Source of the DNA: Carettochelys insculpta
Taxonomy: Eukaryota; Chordata; Testudines; Carettochelyidae
Reading direction: 5' to 3'
DNA: 64,000 nucleotides
Assembly (NCBI RefSeq): GCF_033958435.1
Contig: NC_134137.1
Coordinates: forward strand, 238,560,501-238,624,500
Shown here: piece by piece, positions 1 to 10,247 of the stretch
How the letters are laid out: every line of letters begins with the position of its first letter
Position numbering within the stretch: position 1 is the stretch's first letter
Position numbers and translations under genes: made by a program
The notes under the pieces: model-generated
Told to the model about the DNA's origin: nothing
Database searches by the model: none
Seen by the model: the letters and a program-made list of their open reading frames with translations, nothing else

Positions 1-329
1 CAAAATAAAGACCCATAGATCCAAGTCTTATCAAAGAGGAGGAACATCAAGGCCTCAGCATCTCCCAGAATAAGAAAGGTTTTTTCATGTTCATCAAGAA
101 AGATATTGAAGACATAAAATGTGTCTTAGTGATGCCATCTTGCCTTCAAAGGGAAATGATCAGATTGGTCTGAAGCCAAGCCCATTCTGTGCATTAAAAA
201 CAGTACATTGAATAGCACTTATAGCATGGCAGCCATATTTCCTGAAAGGTGTGACCAGCTATATGCAAACATGTCTTGCCAGGGCAGACAAAACAGGTAA
301 AAAAGTAATCAAAGGGTCTCTGCAGCACC
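1..329. other. No recognised feature
   Basis: AT-rich sequence without a convincing ORF or repeat boundary. It may be part of the retroviral remnant that follows, but I see no motif that proves it. Confidence 0.4.
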
Positions 330-885
330 AACCCTGTTGGAGGACTTTGGCTCCATCTGCCTGTGGACTACATTAGAGCACTACCCTGCACAGGATGAGG
401 AAATAAATTTTGTCTGGTTGTGGTTGACGCATTCCCCAAACGGGTGGAAGCATTCCTGACTGAGAACAGCAACACATCAGCCACTGCCGGGTACTACTCA
501 AACAACCGTTGCCATATTTAGCCTCCCTGAAATGACTGATTTAGACCAAGGGCCCTATTCTGTGCAGGAGGTAATGCAGGCCATGTGTCAGGCCACGGGA
601 ATCAAACAGCAGCTCCATACAGCAGCACATCTGCAACATTCTGATCTTGTAGAGAAGAGCAACCAAACTGAAAACAGCATTGCACAAGGTTATGGGCAAT
701 CAGGGTAAGGATTGGTACCTTGTTGCTTCTGGTCCTGATGGCAGTAAGATCTGCAGTTGCTTCCTATGGCTTTACTCCTCACAAAGTGATTGTGGAAAAA
801 CCAACGCATACATCTGACCATCGGTGGGTGGTCGTCATCCCCATTAAGGGGTATCAGCTGCAGGAGCTGGTAGATCAGTAAACCT
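330..885 (+). pseudogene. Decayed retroviral integrase remnant
   Basis: Broken reading frames resemble a retroviral integrase. Near 365-465 a frame reads like the start of a catalytic core (VDYIRALP, then CLVVVDAFPKRVEAF). Near 550-700 there are traces of the later core, and near 730-890 a C-terminal tail (GFTPHKV). Stops and frameshifts interrupt it throughout, so no protein can be made. The family is not certain; the core wording fits a retrovirus-like pol better than a gypsy element. It ends shortly before the CR1 insertion at 1434, so it could belong to the same old provirus as the envelope-like fragment at 7471-7818. Confidence 0.6.
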
Positions 886-1433
886 ATCAGCCTTGATTTA
901 CAAATTTCCGATTTATGAATTTTTGCTACAATGAACCCTGTTAATTTTATACCTATTTTTCAATTTCCGAACACCATTTTCACTACAACGAAGAACCAAC
1001 CTTCATCTGAGCATCCACGGTACAGCCATTGCTCCACCAGCAGCTCCATTTTTGATTTATGAATTTTCACCTTACAAACAGTTTTCATTGAATGACTTAC
1101 ATGCATAAATCAAGTGATAGATTGAAGAAGCTCCTTAATCACATCAGTGCTGTGCCACATCAAGTAGCTCTGCAACCTAAGGCCAGTGCCGAAGCTATGG
1201 GTGGAAGGCTTGGAAGATCTCAGGGTAAAAAAGGTAAGAGGTTAAATTGGTTTTGAGCCAGCCAAATAAAAGACTGGAGAGGGGCTAATCATAAGTCAAA
1301 TATCAAAATGTAATGCTTGTTTGTTTGTTCAAACAATAGGAGATTCTTCCCATCAGTCACCTGCTGTGGCTAATAACTTCGGCAAGTGGAATGTATTGAA
1401 TGGCTACTGTAAATAAAGGGACTGTAAATAAAG
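886..1433. other. AT-rich sequence, no gene seen
   Basis: Contains several near-repeats of an ATTTATGAATTTT-type phrase (about 890-1080) and ends with two AATAAAGG phrases just before the CR1. No coding signal is visible. Confidence 0.35.
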
Positions 1434-1973
1434 GAGCTTTGCGACCGGGTGCTGGCAAACAGGGTGTGTGCTAACAGGAGGGAGTTTGGAGAGGCTCTCC
1501 TGGAGGAGGAGAAGGAAGGAGCAAACTAAAGCACCTTGGGGTAAGTGGCTGCTTATATTTGGAGGTTTTGGGCTTGTGTGTTTGTTTGGAGTTTGGAGTT
1601 TGTTTGTTTGGAGTGCTGAGCTGAGTGTGTGTGTTTGTTTGTTTGAAAGGCCGTGTGCTCAGGCAGGCAGGCAGGCAGTTGGAAGCTGATTAGGTTTGAA
1701 TTGAAACACCGTGTGCTGATTGGCTGAGCTGTAGGCAGAGGGAGGAGCTATCAGGGAGGCCGAGCACTTAAACCCTGCTAGTAAGCGACCAGGGAGCTTT
1801 GCGACCGGGTGCTGGCAAACAGGGTGTGTGCTAACAGGAGGGAGTTTGGAGAGGGGAGTTTAGAGGGGGAGCTTGGAGGGAGCCAGTGACTTCTGTTGCC
1901 CTTAAACTAAATCCTTTATAACAACCTCTATCTGAAACATTTAATTAACCCTCATATATAACTAGAGTAGGAA
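1434..1973 (+). promoter_or_regulatory. CR1 5' UTR with duplicated 61-nt block
   Basis: Positions 1434-1494 and 1794-1854 are identical over 61 nt (start GAGCTTTGCGACCGGG), an offset of exactly 360 nt, after which the two copies diverge. The stretch between them holds ATTGGCTGAG (an inverted CCAAT box) and CACTTAAACCC just upstream of the second block. This looks like two tandem promoter/5' UTR monomers, an arrangement known from some other LINEs. Promoter function is inferred. Confidence 0.6.
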
Positions 1974-2897
1974 ATGGAGGCAGAAGCCCAGCAGCAGAGT
2001 GGGGGCTATCCTGTTTATTGTGTCGAGTGCAGTATGTATGACTACCTACCCTGTGGGCGGGTGGCGTATGTGTGCGCTCGATGCAAGGAGCTCCTGGCCC
2101 TCAGAGACCGAGTGCGTGCTTTGGAGGCCAGGGTGGCTGAACTGGAGGAGCTAAGGAAGGCAGAGGTGTTTGTGGATGAGACTTTCCGGGACATAGTAGG
2201 GCTGTCCCACCTCCAATCTGACAGTCCTGAGGCTGTTACGGAGGATGAAAGGCTCAGGGAAGGAGAGCAGTCAAGGGGAGCAGAGGGAAACCATCCCGTA
2301 GTTGGGACCCTCCTTCCAGAGGGTGATGTTGTATCCTCTCGTGCCGAGGATACTTCTCCGGGGGAGGGAGCGCCAGCTGTTAGGAAGAAGCAGGTTTTAG
2401 TAGTGGGGGATTCGATCATTAGAAATATAGATAGTTGGGTTTGTGATGACCGGGAGAACCGTATGGTGACTTGCCTGCCTGGTGCGAAGGTTGCGGATCT
2501 CTCGAGGCATCTAGACAGACTTATGGGCAGTGCTGGGGAGGAGCCGGTCGTCGTGGTACATGTTGGTACCAATGACATAGGGAAGGGTAGAAGAGATGTT
2601 CTGGAGGCCAAATTTAGGTTACTAGGAAAGAGACTGAAATCCAGAACATCTTTGGTGGCATTCTCTGAAATGCTTCCAGTTCCACGCGCAGGGCCAGATA
2701 GACAGGCAGAACTTCAGAGTCTCAATGCGTGGATGAGACGATGGTGTAGGGAGGAGGGGTTTAGATTTATTAGGAACTGGGGACACTTTTGGGGTAGGGG
2801 GAGCCTATACAGGAAGGATGGGCTCCACCTAAATCAAGGTGGATCCAGACTGCTGGCATTAAACATTAAAAAGGACATAGAGCAGTTTTTAAACTAA
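1974..2897 (+). CDS. CR1 ORF1 protein (zinc-finger-like, coiled coil, SGNH esterase)
   Basis: A 307-residue ORF1 starting at ATG 1974. Residues 12-37 carry a C-x2-C...C-x2-C pattern (C16, C19, C34, C37), probably a zinc-binding or nucleic-acid-binding finger. Residues about 42-62 form a short coiled coil ([18 protein letters not shown]). The C-terminal half is a GDSL/SGNH hydrolase: GDS block with S147, GTND block at 198-201 and DGLH block with D282 and H285. These are the expected Ser, Asn/Asp and Asp-His positions. SGNH-type ORF1 proteins are known in CR1 LINEs, where they assist the RNP, perhaps on membranes. The frame is intact. ORF2 starts about 110 nt downstream in another frame. Confidence 0.88.
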   Translation: MEAEAQQQSGGYPVYCVECSMYDYLPCGRVAYVCARCKELLALRDRVRALEARVAELEELRKAEVFVDETFRDIVGLSHLQSDSPEAVTEDERLREGEQSRGAEGNHPVVGTLLPEGDVVSSRAEDTSPGEGAPAVRKKQVLVVGDSIIRNIDSWVCDDRENRMVTCLPGAKVADLSRHLDRLMGSAGEEPVVVVHVGTNDIGKGRRDVLEAKFRLLGKRLKSRTSLVAFSEMLPVPRAGPDRQAELQSLNAWMRRWCREEGFRFIRNWGHFWGRGSLYRKDGLHLNQGGSRLLALNIKKDIEQFLN

Positions 2898-3007
2898 GAG
2901 GTGGGGGAAAGCCGATTGGTGCGGGGGAGCACCTGGATCGGACGGAGACTTCTCTTACACGAGGCTCCATAGACAGGGATTCCCTAGAAGTTAGTCAGAT
3001 AGGGAAC

Positions 3008-5905
3008 GTGGGAAATAATATATGGGCAAGATCAGATGTAAAACAATCATGCATAAAAAAATCCACCGTGTCTGTGAAAGGCGGACATATAAATAGTGGT
3101 AGTTTTCTAACATGCTTTTACACTAATGCTAGGAGTCTGTCTAATAAGATGGGTGAACTGGAGTACCTCATATCAAAGGAGGAAGTTGACATAATAGGCA
3201 TCTCAGAAACATGGTGGAATGAGGACAATCAGTGGGACACTATCATACCGGGATATAAATTATATCGGAAAGACAGAACAGGTCGTGCGGGTGGCGGAGT
3301 GGTACTATATGTGAAGGATAATATAGAATCAAATGAAGTAAAAATCCTAAAGGAATCAAAATGTTCCATAGAATCATTATGGATAACAATTCATTTCTCT
3401 AATATGAATATGGCATTAGGAATATATTACCGACCACCTAACCAGGACAGTGATAGTGATGCTGAAATGTTAAGGGAGATTAGAGAGGCTATCAAAATAA
3501 AAAACACAGTAATAATAGGAGATTTCAATTATCCCCATATTGATTGGGTGCATGTCACCTCAGGACGGGATTCAGAGATTAAATTTCTTGATGCCTTAAA
3601 TGACTGCTTCTTGGAGCAGCTAGTACAGGAACCCACAAGGGGAGAGTCGGTTCTCGATCTAGTCTTAACTGGAACGCAGGATCTGGTCCAAGAGGTAACT
3701 GTTACTGGACCGCTTGGAAATAGTGACCACAATATAATAACTTTTAATATTCCTGTGTTGGGAAGAACACCGCAGCGGTCAAACACTCTGGCATTTAATT
3801 TCAAAAAGGGGAATTACACTAAAATGAGGAAGCTAGTTAAACAGAAACTAAAAGGTAGAGTAATTAAACTAAAATCCCTGGAAGCTGCATGGAAACTGTT
3901 TAAAGACACCATACTAGAGGCCCAACTTAAATGTATACCCCAAATAAAAAAACACAGTAAGAGACCTAACAAAGAACCACCATGGCTAAACAGCCATGTT
4001 AAAAAGGCAGTGAGAGAGAAAAGGGCAGCTTTTAAAAAGTGGAAGTCAAATCCTAGTGAGGAAAATAGAAAGGAACATAAACACTCCCAAATTAACTGTC
4101 ATAATGTAGTAAGAAAAGCCAAAAAAGAGTTTGAGGAACAGCTAGCCAAAAATTCAAAAAACAATAGTAAAATGTTTTTTAAATACATTAGAAGCAGGAA
4201 GCCTGCTAAAAAAGCAGTGGGGCCCTTGGATGATAAAGATATAAAAGGAGCGATCAAGGAAGACAGTGCCATTGCGGAGCGATTAAATGATTTCTTTGCT
4301 TCAGTCTTCACGGCTGAAGATGTTACAGAGGTTCCTAAATCTGAGCCAGCCTTTTTAGGCGACAAATCTGAGGAACTCACTCAGATTGAAGTGACATTAG
4401 AGGAGGTTTTGGAATTAATTGATAAGCTGAATAGTAACAAGTCTCCAGGACCAGATGGCATTCACCCAAGGGTTCTGAAAGAACTCAAATGTGAAATTGC
4501 GGAGTTATTAACAGTGGTTTGTAACCTATCCTTTAAATCCACTTTGGTACCAAATGACTGGAAGACGGCCAATATAACACCAATATTTAAAAAAGGCTCT
4601 AGAGGAGATCCTGGCAATTATAGACCGATAAGTTTAACATCAGTACCAGGTAAATTAGTAGAAACACTAGTAAAGAGTAAAATTGCAAGGCACATAGAAG
4701 AGCACGAATTGTTGGGCAAAAGTCAGCATGGTTTCTGCAGAGGGAAGTCGTGTCTGTCTAATCTATTAGAATTCTTTGAAGGGGTTAACAAACATGCGGA
4801 CAAGGGGCACCCAGTGGACATAATATACCTAGATTTCCAGAAAGCCTTTGACACGGTCCCACACCAAAGGCTTTTATGTAAATTAGGTGGTCATGGGATA
4901 GGAGGAAAGGTCCTTTCATGGATCGGAAATTGGTTAAAAGACAGAAAACAAAGGGTTGGAATAAATGGTAAATTTTCACAATGGAGGGGGGTAACTAGTG
5001 GTGTTCCCCAGGGCTCAGTCCTGGGACCGATCCTGTTCAACTTGTTCATCAATGATCTAGAAAATGAGGTAAGCAGTGAGGTGGCAAAGTTTGCAGATGA
5101 CACCAAGTTGTTCAGGACAGTCAAAAGCAAAAGGGATTGTGAAGAACTACAAGGAGATCTCAGCAAACTGAGTGATTGGGCAGCAAAATGGCAAATGAAA
5201 TTTAATGTGGGTAAGTGTAAGGTAATGCATGTTGGAAAAAATAACCCAAATTACACGTACTACATGATGGGGTCAAATTTAGCTACGACAGATCAGGAAA
5301 GGGATCTTGGAGTTATAGTGGATAGTTCTCTGAAGACATCCACGCAGTGTGCAGCGGCAGTTAGTAAGGCAAATAGGATGTTAGGAATTATTAAAAAAGG
5401 GATCGATAATAAGACAAAAGATATCATACTTCCCCTATATAAAACTATGGTACGCCCACATCTCGAGTACTGCGTGCAGATGTGGTCTCCTCACCTCAAA
5501 AAAGATATATTGGCATTAGAAAAGGTTCAGAAAAGGGCGACTAAGATGATTAGGGGCTTGGAAAGGGTCCCATATGGGGAGAGGCTAGAGAGACTGGGAC
5601 TTTTCAGTTTGGAAAAGAGGCGATTGAGGGGCGATATGATAGAGGTATATAAAATCATGAATGGTGTGGAGAAAGTGAATATAGAAAAATTATTTACCTT
5701 TTCCCATAATACAAGAACTAGGGGACACCAAATGAAATTGATGGGTAGTAGGTTCAAAACTAATAAAAGGAAATTTTTCTTCACACAGCGCACAGTCAAC
5801 CTGTGGAACTCCTTGCCCGAGGAGGCTGTGAAGGCCAGGACTCTATTAGGGTTTAAAAAAGAGCTTGATAAATTTTTGCAGGTCAGGTCCATAAATGGCT
5901 ATTAG
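3008..5905 (+). CDS. CR1 ORF2: endonuclease-reverse transcriptase
   Basis: About 965 codons. The N-terminal part is an APE-like endonuclease: Asn in [11 protein letters not shown], Glu in GISETWW, GDFN at 171-174 and SDH at 239-241. The reverse transcriptase follows: NKSPGPDG at about 477, the finger motif [32 protein letters not shown] and FADD at 695-698 (FxDD catalytic pair). A CR1-type C-terminal domain ends at 5905. All catalytic residues are present and there is no internal stop. The frame opens with GTG at 3008, and there is no in-frame stop back to at least 2891. The first ATG (3149) lies after the catalytic Asn segment, so translation must begin upstream of it by another route, or a non-ATG start is used. 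Confidence 0.9.
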   Translation: MGNNIWARSDVKQSCIKKSTVSVKGGHINSGSFLTCFYTNARSLSNKMGELEYLISKEEVDIIGISETWWNEDNQWDTIIPGYKLYRKDRTGRAGGGVVLYVKDNIESNEVKILKESKCSIESLWITIHFSNMNMALGIYYRPPNQDSDSDAEMLREIREAIKIKNTVIIGDFNYPHIDWVHVTSGRDSEIKFLDALNDCFLEQLVQEPTRGESVLDLVLTGTQDLVQEVTVTGPLGNSDHNIITFNIPVLGRTPQRSNTLAFNFKKGNYTKMRKLVKQKLKGRVIKLKSLEAAWKLFKDTILEAQLKCIPQIKKHSKRPNKEPPWLNSHVKKAVREKRAAFKKWKSNPSEENRKEHKHSQINCHNVVRKAKKEFEEQLAKNSKNNSKMFFKYIRSRKPAKKAVGPLDDKDIKGAIKEDSAIAERLNDFFASVFTAEDVTEVPKSEPAFLGDKSEELTQIEVTLEEVLELIDKLNSNKSPGPDGIHPRVLKELKCEIAELLTVVCNLSFKSTLVPNDWKTANITPIFKKGSRGDPGNYRPISLTSVPGKLVETLVKSKIARHIEEHELLGKSQHGFCRGKSCLSNLLEFFEGVNKHADKGHPVDIIYLDFQKAFDTVPHQRLLCKLGGHGIGGKVLSWIGNWLKDRKQRVGINGKFSQWRGVTSGVPQGSVLGPILFNLFINDLENEVSSEVAKFADDTKLFRTVKSKRDCEELQGDLSKLSDWAAKWQMKFNVGKCKVMHVGKNNPNYTYYMMGSNLATTDQERDLGVIVDSSLKTSTQCAAAVSKANRMLGIIKKGIDNKTKDIILPLYKTMVRPHLEYCVQMWSPHLKKDILALEKVQKRATKMIRGLERVPYGERLERLGLFSLEKRRLRGDMIEVYKIMNGVEKVNIEKLFTFSHNTRTRGHQMKLMGSRFKTNKRKFFFTQRTVNLWNSLPEEAVKARTLLGFKKELDKFLQVRSINGY

Positions 5906-6098
5906 CCAGGGATAAAGTATGGTGCCCTAGCCTTCATAACAAGGGCAGGAGATGGATGGCAGGAGATAAATCACTTGTCTTCTGTTCTCCTTCTCTGGGG
6001 CACCTCGCATTGGCCACCGTCGGCAGATGGGATGCTGGGCTTGATGGACCTTTGGTCTGACCCAGTATGGCCATTCTTATGTTCTTATGTTCTTATGA

Positions 6099-6849
6099 CC
6101 GTTATTTTTGTAATGTTAATCCTCTAAGGGGCACCAGTGGCACAGAATGGTTAAGTAAAGCATCAGCCATTTGGAAATTGTCTCATGGGCCAACCTGGGC
6201 CAGTGATAGAGGCTCCATAATGATTTTTGTGTACAAGCGAGAAGATAATTGTGTCCTCTGTGCAAAAGTGGATAGAAAATCTAACATGGCATTAGTTCCT
6301 CTTGAAAGATCTCAGTCAGATCTTCGGTGACAAGCAGTGAGATTTGGCAAAAGCTGTATGTGGAAGCTTTCTGATGACCACATAGCTGGGTGTTGTTGGG
6401 CCTTCCAACTAAAAGTCCATTCAAGTGTATCCGTATGGCCTCAAATTTAACTGCTAAGGTCAAGGAAGGTACTATATAAGTAAAAATGTAAGTAAACGTT
6501 TATTTTTATGTGTTATACATAATTGTTAGGGTTCATATCCTCACTAGATCTCAGATTATAAGATTAAACTGCAATAGTTACATACCATCGCACTGAAATA
6601 TATCCTTCTATTTGAATAATTCTGGTTTATCTCCAAGCTTGGTTGGATTATTTGCAAGTTGTTATGGGAATCTATACATATAGGTGTCAGCTAAGGACTC
6701 TGGCGTTTGTTATCTGGCCAGGATATTAGGGTAAACCAGCATATCTCTGTAACTCCGCTACGCCAGCCGTATAACAGTCAGATGGGCCATGTGGGGGTCA
6801 AGAATGACTTTAAAAGACCGTTCATTATTATATAAAAATTAAAAACAGG
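6099..6849 (+). other. Debris with a short open frame, identity unknown
   Basis: An open stretch (about 6067-6330) continues from the CR1 tail into flanking DNA and encodes GTSGTEWLSKASAIW and following residues. It does not match a family I recognise; a retroviral envelope surface fragment is possible because an envelope-like piece lies at 7471. The rest is AT-rich with no clear feature. Confidence 0.3.
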
Positions 6850-7370
6850 AGAAATGTAGAACTTTAAAGACTAACAAAATGATTTATTCAGTGATGAGCT
6901 TTCATAGGATAGACCCACTTCATCAGATCGATTTCATTTGGGTCCTGGATGAAAAAGAATTTAAAAACAGATTACAGGGAGAAAGTTATGAACTGGAATT
7001 CATATTCGAATTTGACACATTAACACGTGGTATGAATAGAGACATCAATTGCCTCATGCATTACAAGGACTGCTTCCCTTCCTTTGATGCTTGTAATTAT
7101 CTCAGGCAGGGCACTTAACATCCCCCATCCCCCTGTCACCTACTTCAGTACCATGTACCTGATTTGTCAGTTTTTATTGCTTTTTTTGGGTGGGGGCATC
7201 CTCTGTAATTATAAATGTCAGTCTGTACTGGAAATGAGATTGATCGCATGAAGGGGGTCTGTCCCACAAAAGCTCATCACTGAATAAATAATTTTGTTAG
7301 TCATCACAGTGCTACATTTCTGCTGTTTTGTTTTGTTGGAGCACAGACTAACATGGCTACCCCTCTGCTA
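6850..7370. repeat. Penelope-type terminal repeats in inverted pair
   Basis: The left part (6850-6935) carries the phrase TTTAAAGACTAACAAAATGA followed by GATGAGCTTTCATAGG and CACTTCATCAGAT. The right part (7240-7370) carries the reverse complement (CTCATCACTGAATAAA, TTTTGTTAGTC, CAGACTAACATGGCTACC). This tail family is common in reptile genomes and resembles Penelope-like pseudo-LTRs. On the minus strand the left copy has a hammerhead core: CTGATGA (complement of 6920-6926) and GAAA (complement of 6900-6903). The right copy has a damaged core. Family assignment rests on motif recognition. Confidence 0.55.
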
Positions 7371-7470
7371 CTGTTAATTATTTTGTTAGTTACAGCTTCA
7401 AACAGGTAGTACTTGCTGTGCAAACATTGATAGGCACACCCTAATCGTATCTCTTGCATCAAGCCATAGG

Positions 7471-7870
7471 ATGGGTTGGAATATATGCATAAACAGTATA
7501 ACCCAACACTGTAGTAGGAACAAAAGGGGTCTGTTAGCTAAGGTGTTGGGTGGAGTTGGAGCAGGACTGGAAGCAGGCAATGCAGCAAACACCAGTGGTT
7601 TACCCCAGAAAATTAGCTATGACATGGCCTCTCTATTTCAACCCTTCACCTTATTCCTGAATTCTATCAGTGTACTCAGCTTTGGAATAACATGCATTAT
7701 ATCCTCCTGGTATGCTGCCTTGGAACAAGTTCTGAAGACTAGAGTGGAAGTACTACAGGAAAACTTTGCCGGTCACTCAGATGCAGACATGGCTTCAAGG
7801 TTGCTGGCAGGTCCCTAAGATTCTCAAGGCAGGTCCCTAAGAAAATATCCCCTAGAGAAATTAGAAACCT
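7471..7870 (+). pseudogene. Possible retroviral envelope transmembrane fragment
   Basis: A 115-codon open frame (7471-7818) contains a furin-like basic site, RNKR, followed at once by a glycine- and alanine-rich hydrophobic run, GLLAKVLGGVGAGLE. That resembles the start of a retroviral TM subunit with its fusion peptide. Further downstream is another hydrophobic segment (FNSISVLSFG-like). No CX6CC loop or membrane anchor remains, so it is a broken relic. It is not part of the ERV at 8690-15335, which has its own env. It may be the envelope end of the provirus whose integrase remnant lies at 330-885. Cellular origin cannot be excluded. Confidence 0.4.
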
Positions 7871-8039
7871 AATGTTAAGGGATGTAATGCCTTTTGAGAA
7901 AAAAACATCATGCTTTGTGGAAACTAATGATTTCTTTTTTTTATTTTGATGCAGGTTTAGTAGGGTGACTGCTTTTGTGTGGAGTATTAGCAAAGCCAAT
8001 GTAAAATGAATCTAATCTCTTAGACCTCTGGCAAAAAAC

Positions 8040-8690
8040 AAACATTCATGTAGCACCTTAAAGACTAACAATTTTATTTATTAGGTAATTAACTTTTGTG
8101 GCTCAGACCCAATCTATCAGGGATTGGGGAGAGCGGGGTGGCGGGAAGGAGAAGGAGAAGAAGACAATGGAAGTGGGCATGGGGGGAGTCCCATATCATG
8201 ACTAGGGCCTGTGGAAGAAGTAAATTAAATTCAGCGGGATGGGGGCCATTCCTATGAACATCAAAGGTGGGGAAATTGCCCTTGTAATGCATTAGATAAT
8301 TGAGAGTTCTGTTAAGCCACAGGTGTTCTGTAATTTTGAGCCTACTATGAAGTAGCTGGCTTCTGAGTATTTGTCTGGGTCTGTCAATCTGTTTCTTTAC
8401 TTTTCCCAGTGGATAGTTAAGTTTTATGAATGCTTTGTAAAGATCTCATAGTTTTTTGTCCCTGTTAGTGGGATTGGAACAGATACGGTTGCATTTTAGG
8501 GCTTGGCTGTAAAGAATGTATTGTGTGATGTGTCCTGGATGGAAGTCAGAGGAATGTGGGTAAGAATAGTAGTCGATGGGTTTCTGGTACAGGGTAGTAT
8601 AAATTCGACCATCATTGATTTATACTACAGTGTCCAGGAAAAGGATGAATTCCGATTCAGATGTCTCCCTTTGTAGATTTACGACCCATA
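8040..8690 (-). pseudogene. Penelope-like element fragment with RT C-terminal remnant
   Basis: The right part, read on the minus strand (about 8680 down to 8330), gives a decayed frame with the phrases FLDTVV, DGRIYTTLYQKP, HPGHIT and YSQALKCNRICSNP. This wording is characteristic of the reverse transcriptase C-terminal region of vertebrate Penelope-like elements. At least two stops interrupt it and no GIY-YIG endonuclease is visible. The left part (8040-8110) is a tail copy (GTAGCACCTTAAAGACTAAC), and 8225-8290 shares an internal block with 7040-7095. The whole is a dead, partly deleted Penelope-like insertion. Confidence 0.6.
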
Positions 8691-9240
8691 ATTAAAGGAG
8701 CTTCCAGATTTTATAAAGCTCTAGCAATAGTTGTGAGAAATCATGCTCAGGATAACCAGATTACCTATCAGACCTTACTTGGGAATATGCTTAAGGACCT
8801 ATGAGAATGTGGGGAGGATGAGATAACACAACAGGCATCACAACCCAAAGCTAAGGTATAGAGCCCGACAGGAGATCCCGGGGTAAGAAAGGGGGCTTTA
8901 AACCCAAATGAGAAATAACCCCGGAGGAAAAGGAACTAAGAACCAAATTATGGAGGCAGAATCTAGATCTGGGATACCCCAGAGACCTGCGGCATGGGAT
9001 GCCAACTGGAAAGTTAAAAATCTTGGCAACCTCAAAGGGCATTGAGCAGGGGAAAACAGCAGTAATGCCTAGTGCTCCTCCCAGCTCAGACACCCCTCAC
9101 TCACCACTGTGGCAGCAATTACAAGAGCTGATGCCCATAATTGAAAATGACCAGGGAAACTGAGTAGCGGGGGTCAAACCTCCCTCTGCATAAATGAACT
9201 TAAACTGGCAGAGGAGGGAAATACCAGCAACGACCCCCGG
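8690..9240 (+). pseudogene. Probable ERV gag remnant
   Basis: Broken frames begin DLRPIIKGASRFYKALAIV and run on with many stops. The position directly before protease suggests the C-terminal part of gag. I see no zinc knuckle and no major homology region, so the call rests mainly on position. Confidence 0.35.
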
Positions 9241-9270
9241 ATCCTAGTAACAGTAAACGATAAAACTACC

Positions 9271-9846
9271 GTGTCTTTCCTGGTAGACACTGGAGCCCAA
9301 TTGTCCATGATTAAAAGAGAAAACTTTCTTGGTCCTCCACCTTCTGATCAGAGAAATGTGCTAGTCACAGGGGTAAATGGCACTATTGTGTCCTATCCCC
9401 TGGTTAAAGTGAAATTGGATATTCCCTTGAATCCCTACAGACAGCCCCGGAAGCATGAAGTAATACTTGGGAATGTTAATATCCTTGGCATGGATATTCT
9501 GAGGGGCAAGGAGGGGATCATTGACAGGGAAAGGTGGGCATTTGGAGCTGGCTGTAAACCTAGCACAACAGTTCTGGATGAGGGGAAAGCTCCCCTCTGT
9601 CATGTAAACCTGCTAGCCCAAGCTCCTCCCCTCCCCCCATCAGCTGTGACTAATGTAAAGCAGTATAATGTCCCAGCTGAAGCTATGGCTCCTGTAACAG
9701 AATTGATTAAAGACCTAGAGAAAAGGGGAATATTAATTCGGACACACTCCCCGTACAATTCACCAGTGTGGCCAGTAAAGAAGCCTAATGGCAAACGGAG
9801 GCTCACTGTAGACTACCGCAAACTAAATAGCAATACTGGGTCCTAA
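9271..9846 (+). pseudogene. ERV protease and start of reverse transcriptase
   Basis: The 191-codon frame starts within the protease: FLVDTGAQLSMI carries the aspartic DTG motif, and ILGMDIL marks the end of the fold. The last 70 residues are the N-terminal fingers of RT (LEKRGILIRTHSPYNSPVWP, then a VDYRKLN motif). The frame ends at a stop at 9844-9846, and RT continues after a frame change at about 9850-9873. As in gammaretroviruses, protease and RT were one polyprotein. Now a fragment. Confidence 0.8.
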
Positions 9847-9872
9847 CTGCAGCAGTTCCCAGTATAGTAGAC

Positions 9873-10247
9873 GTGAATAACATACAAACCTGGAACAAAC
9901 AGTGGCTAGTTGTACTGGATGTAAAGGACATGTTTTTCATGGTCCCCCTACAGCCCGCAGATCAGGACAGATTTGCTTTCTCCTGGAAAGGTGTCCAATA
10001 TACTTTCACTAGGATGCCACAGGGATTCAAACGTTCACTCACAATATGCCACAGTGTATTATCAAAAGTCCTAGATGATTTGACCATGCCACATAATGTC
10101 CAAATCTTACAGTACATTGACAACGTTTTGATTGGTGGGGATTCATGTGAGGAAGTACAGGAAGCCATGGACAGGGTAAAGACAGCGCTAGAAAACCTTG
10201 GATTAGATTTACCTCTGGATAAGTGCCAAGGTCCCTCCCATAGGTGA
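9873..10247 (+). pseudogene. ERV reverse transcriptase palm, mutated active site
   Basis: Contains VVLDVKDMFFMVPL (first catalytic Asp), FTRMPQGF (LPQGF-type motif) and LQYIDNVLIGG, where retroviral RTs have YxDD. The second active-site Asp is read here as Asn, which should abolish polymerisation. The frame runs out at 10247, and the continuation is in the frame opening at 10244, so one more frameshift separates them. Inactive. Confidence 0.8.

Larger units (their letters stand above)
1434..6098 (+). mobile_element. Full-length CR1 LINE retrotransposon
   Basis: A complete non-LTR retrotransposon: 5' UTR, ORF1 (1974-2897), ORF2 (3008-5905) and a short 3' UTR ending in three copies of TTCTTATG (about 6074-6098). 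The 8-base 3' microsatellite instead of a poly(A) tail is a CR1 hallmark. Both ORFs are free of stops and keep their catalytic motifs. Most CR1 copies are 5'-truncated, so a full-length copy with intact ORFs suggests recent insertion. The 5' limit is set where a 61-nt block begins that recurs at 1794. I could not define a target-site duplication, as expected for CR1. Confidence 0.9.

Noticed and set aside
7471..7818. Cellular membrane protein gene
   Set aside because: No splice signals or upstream exon, and the RNKR plus Gly/Ala-rich segment fits a retroviral TM start better, although not with certainty.
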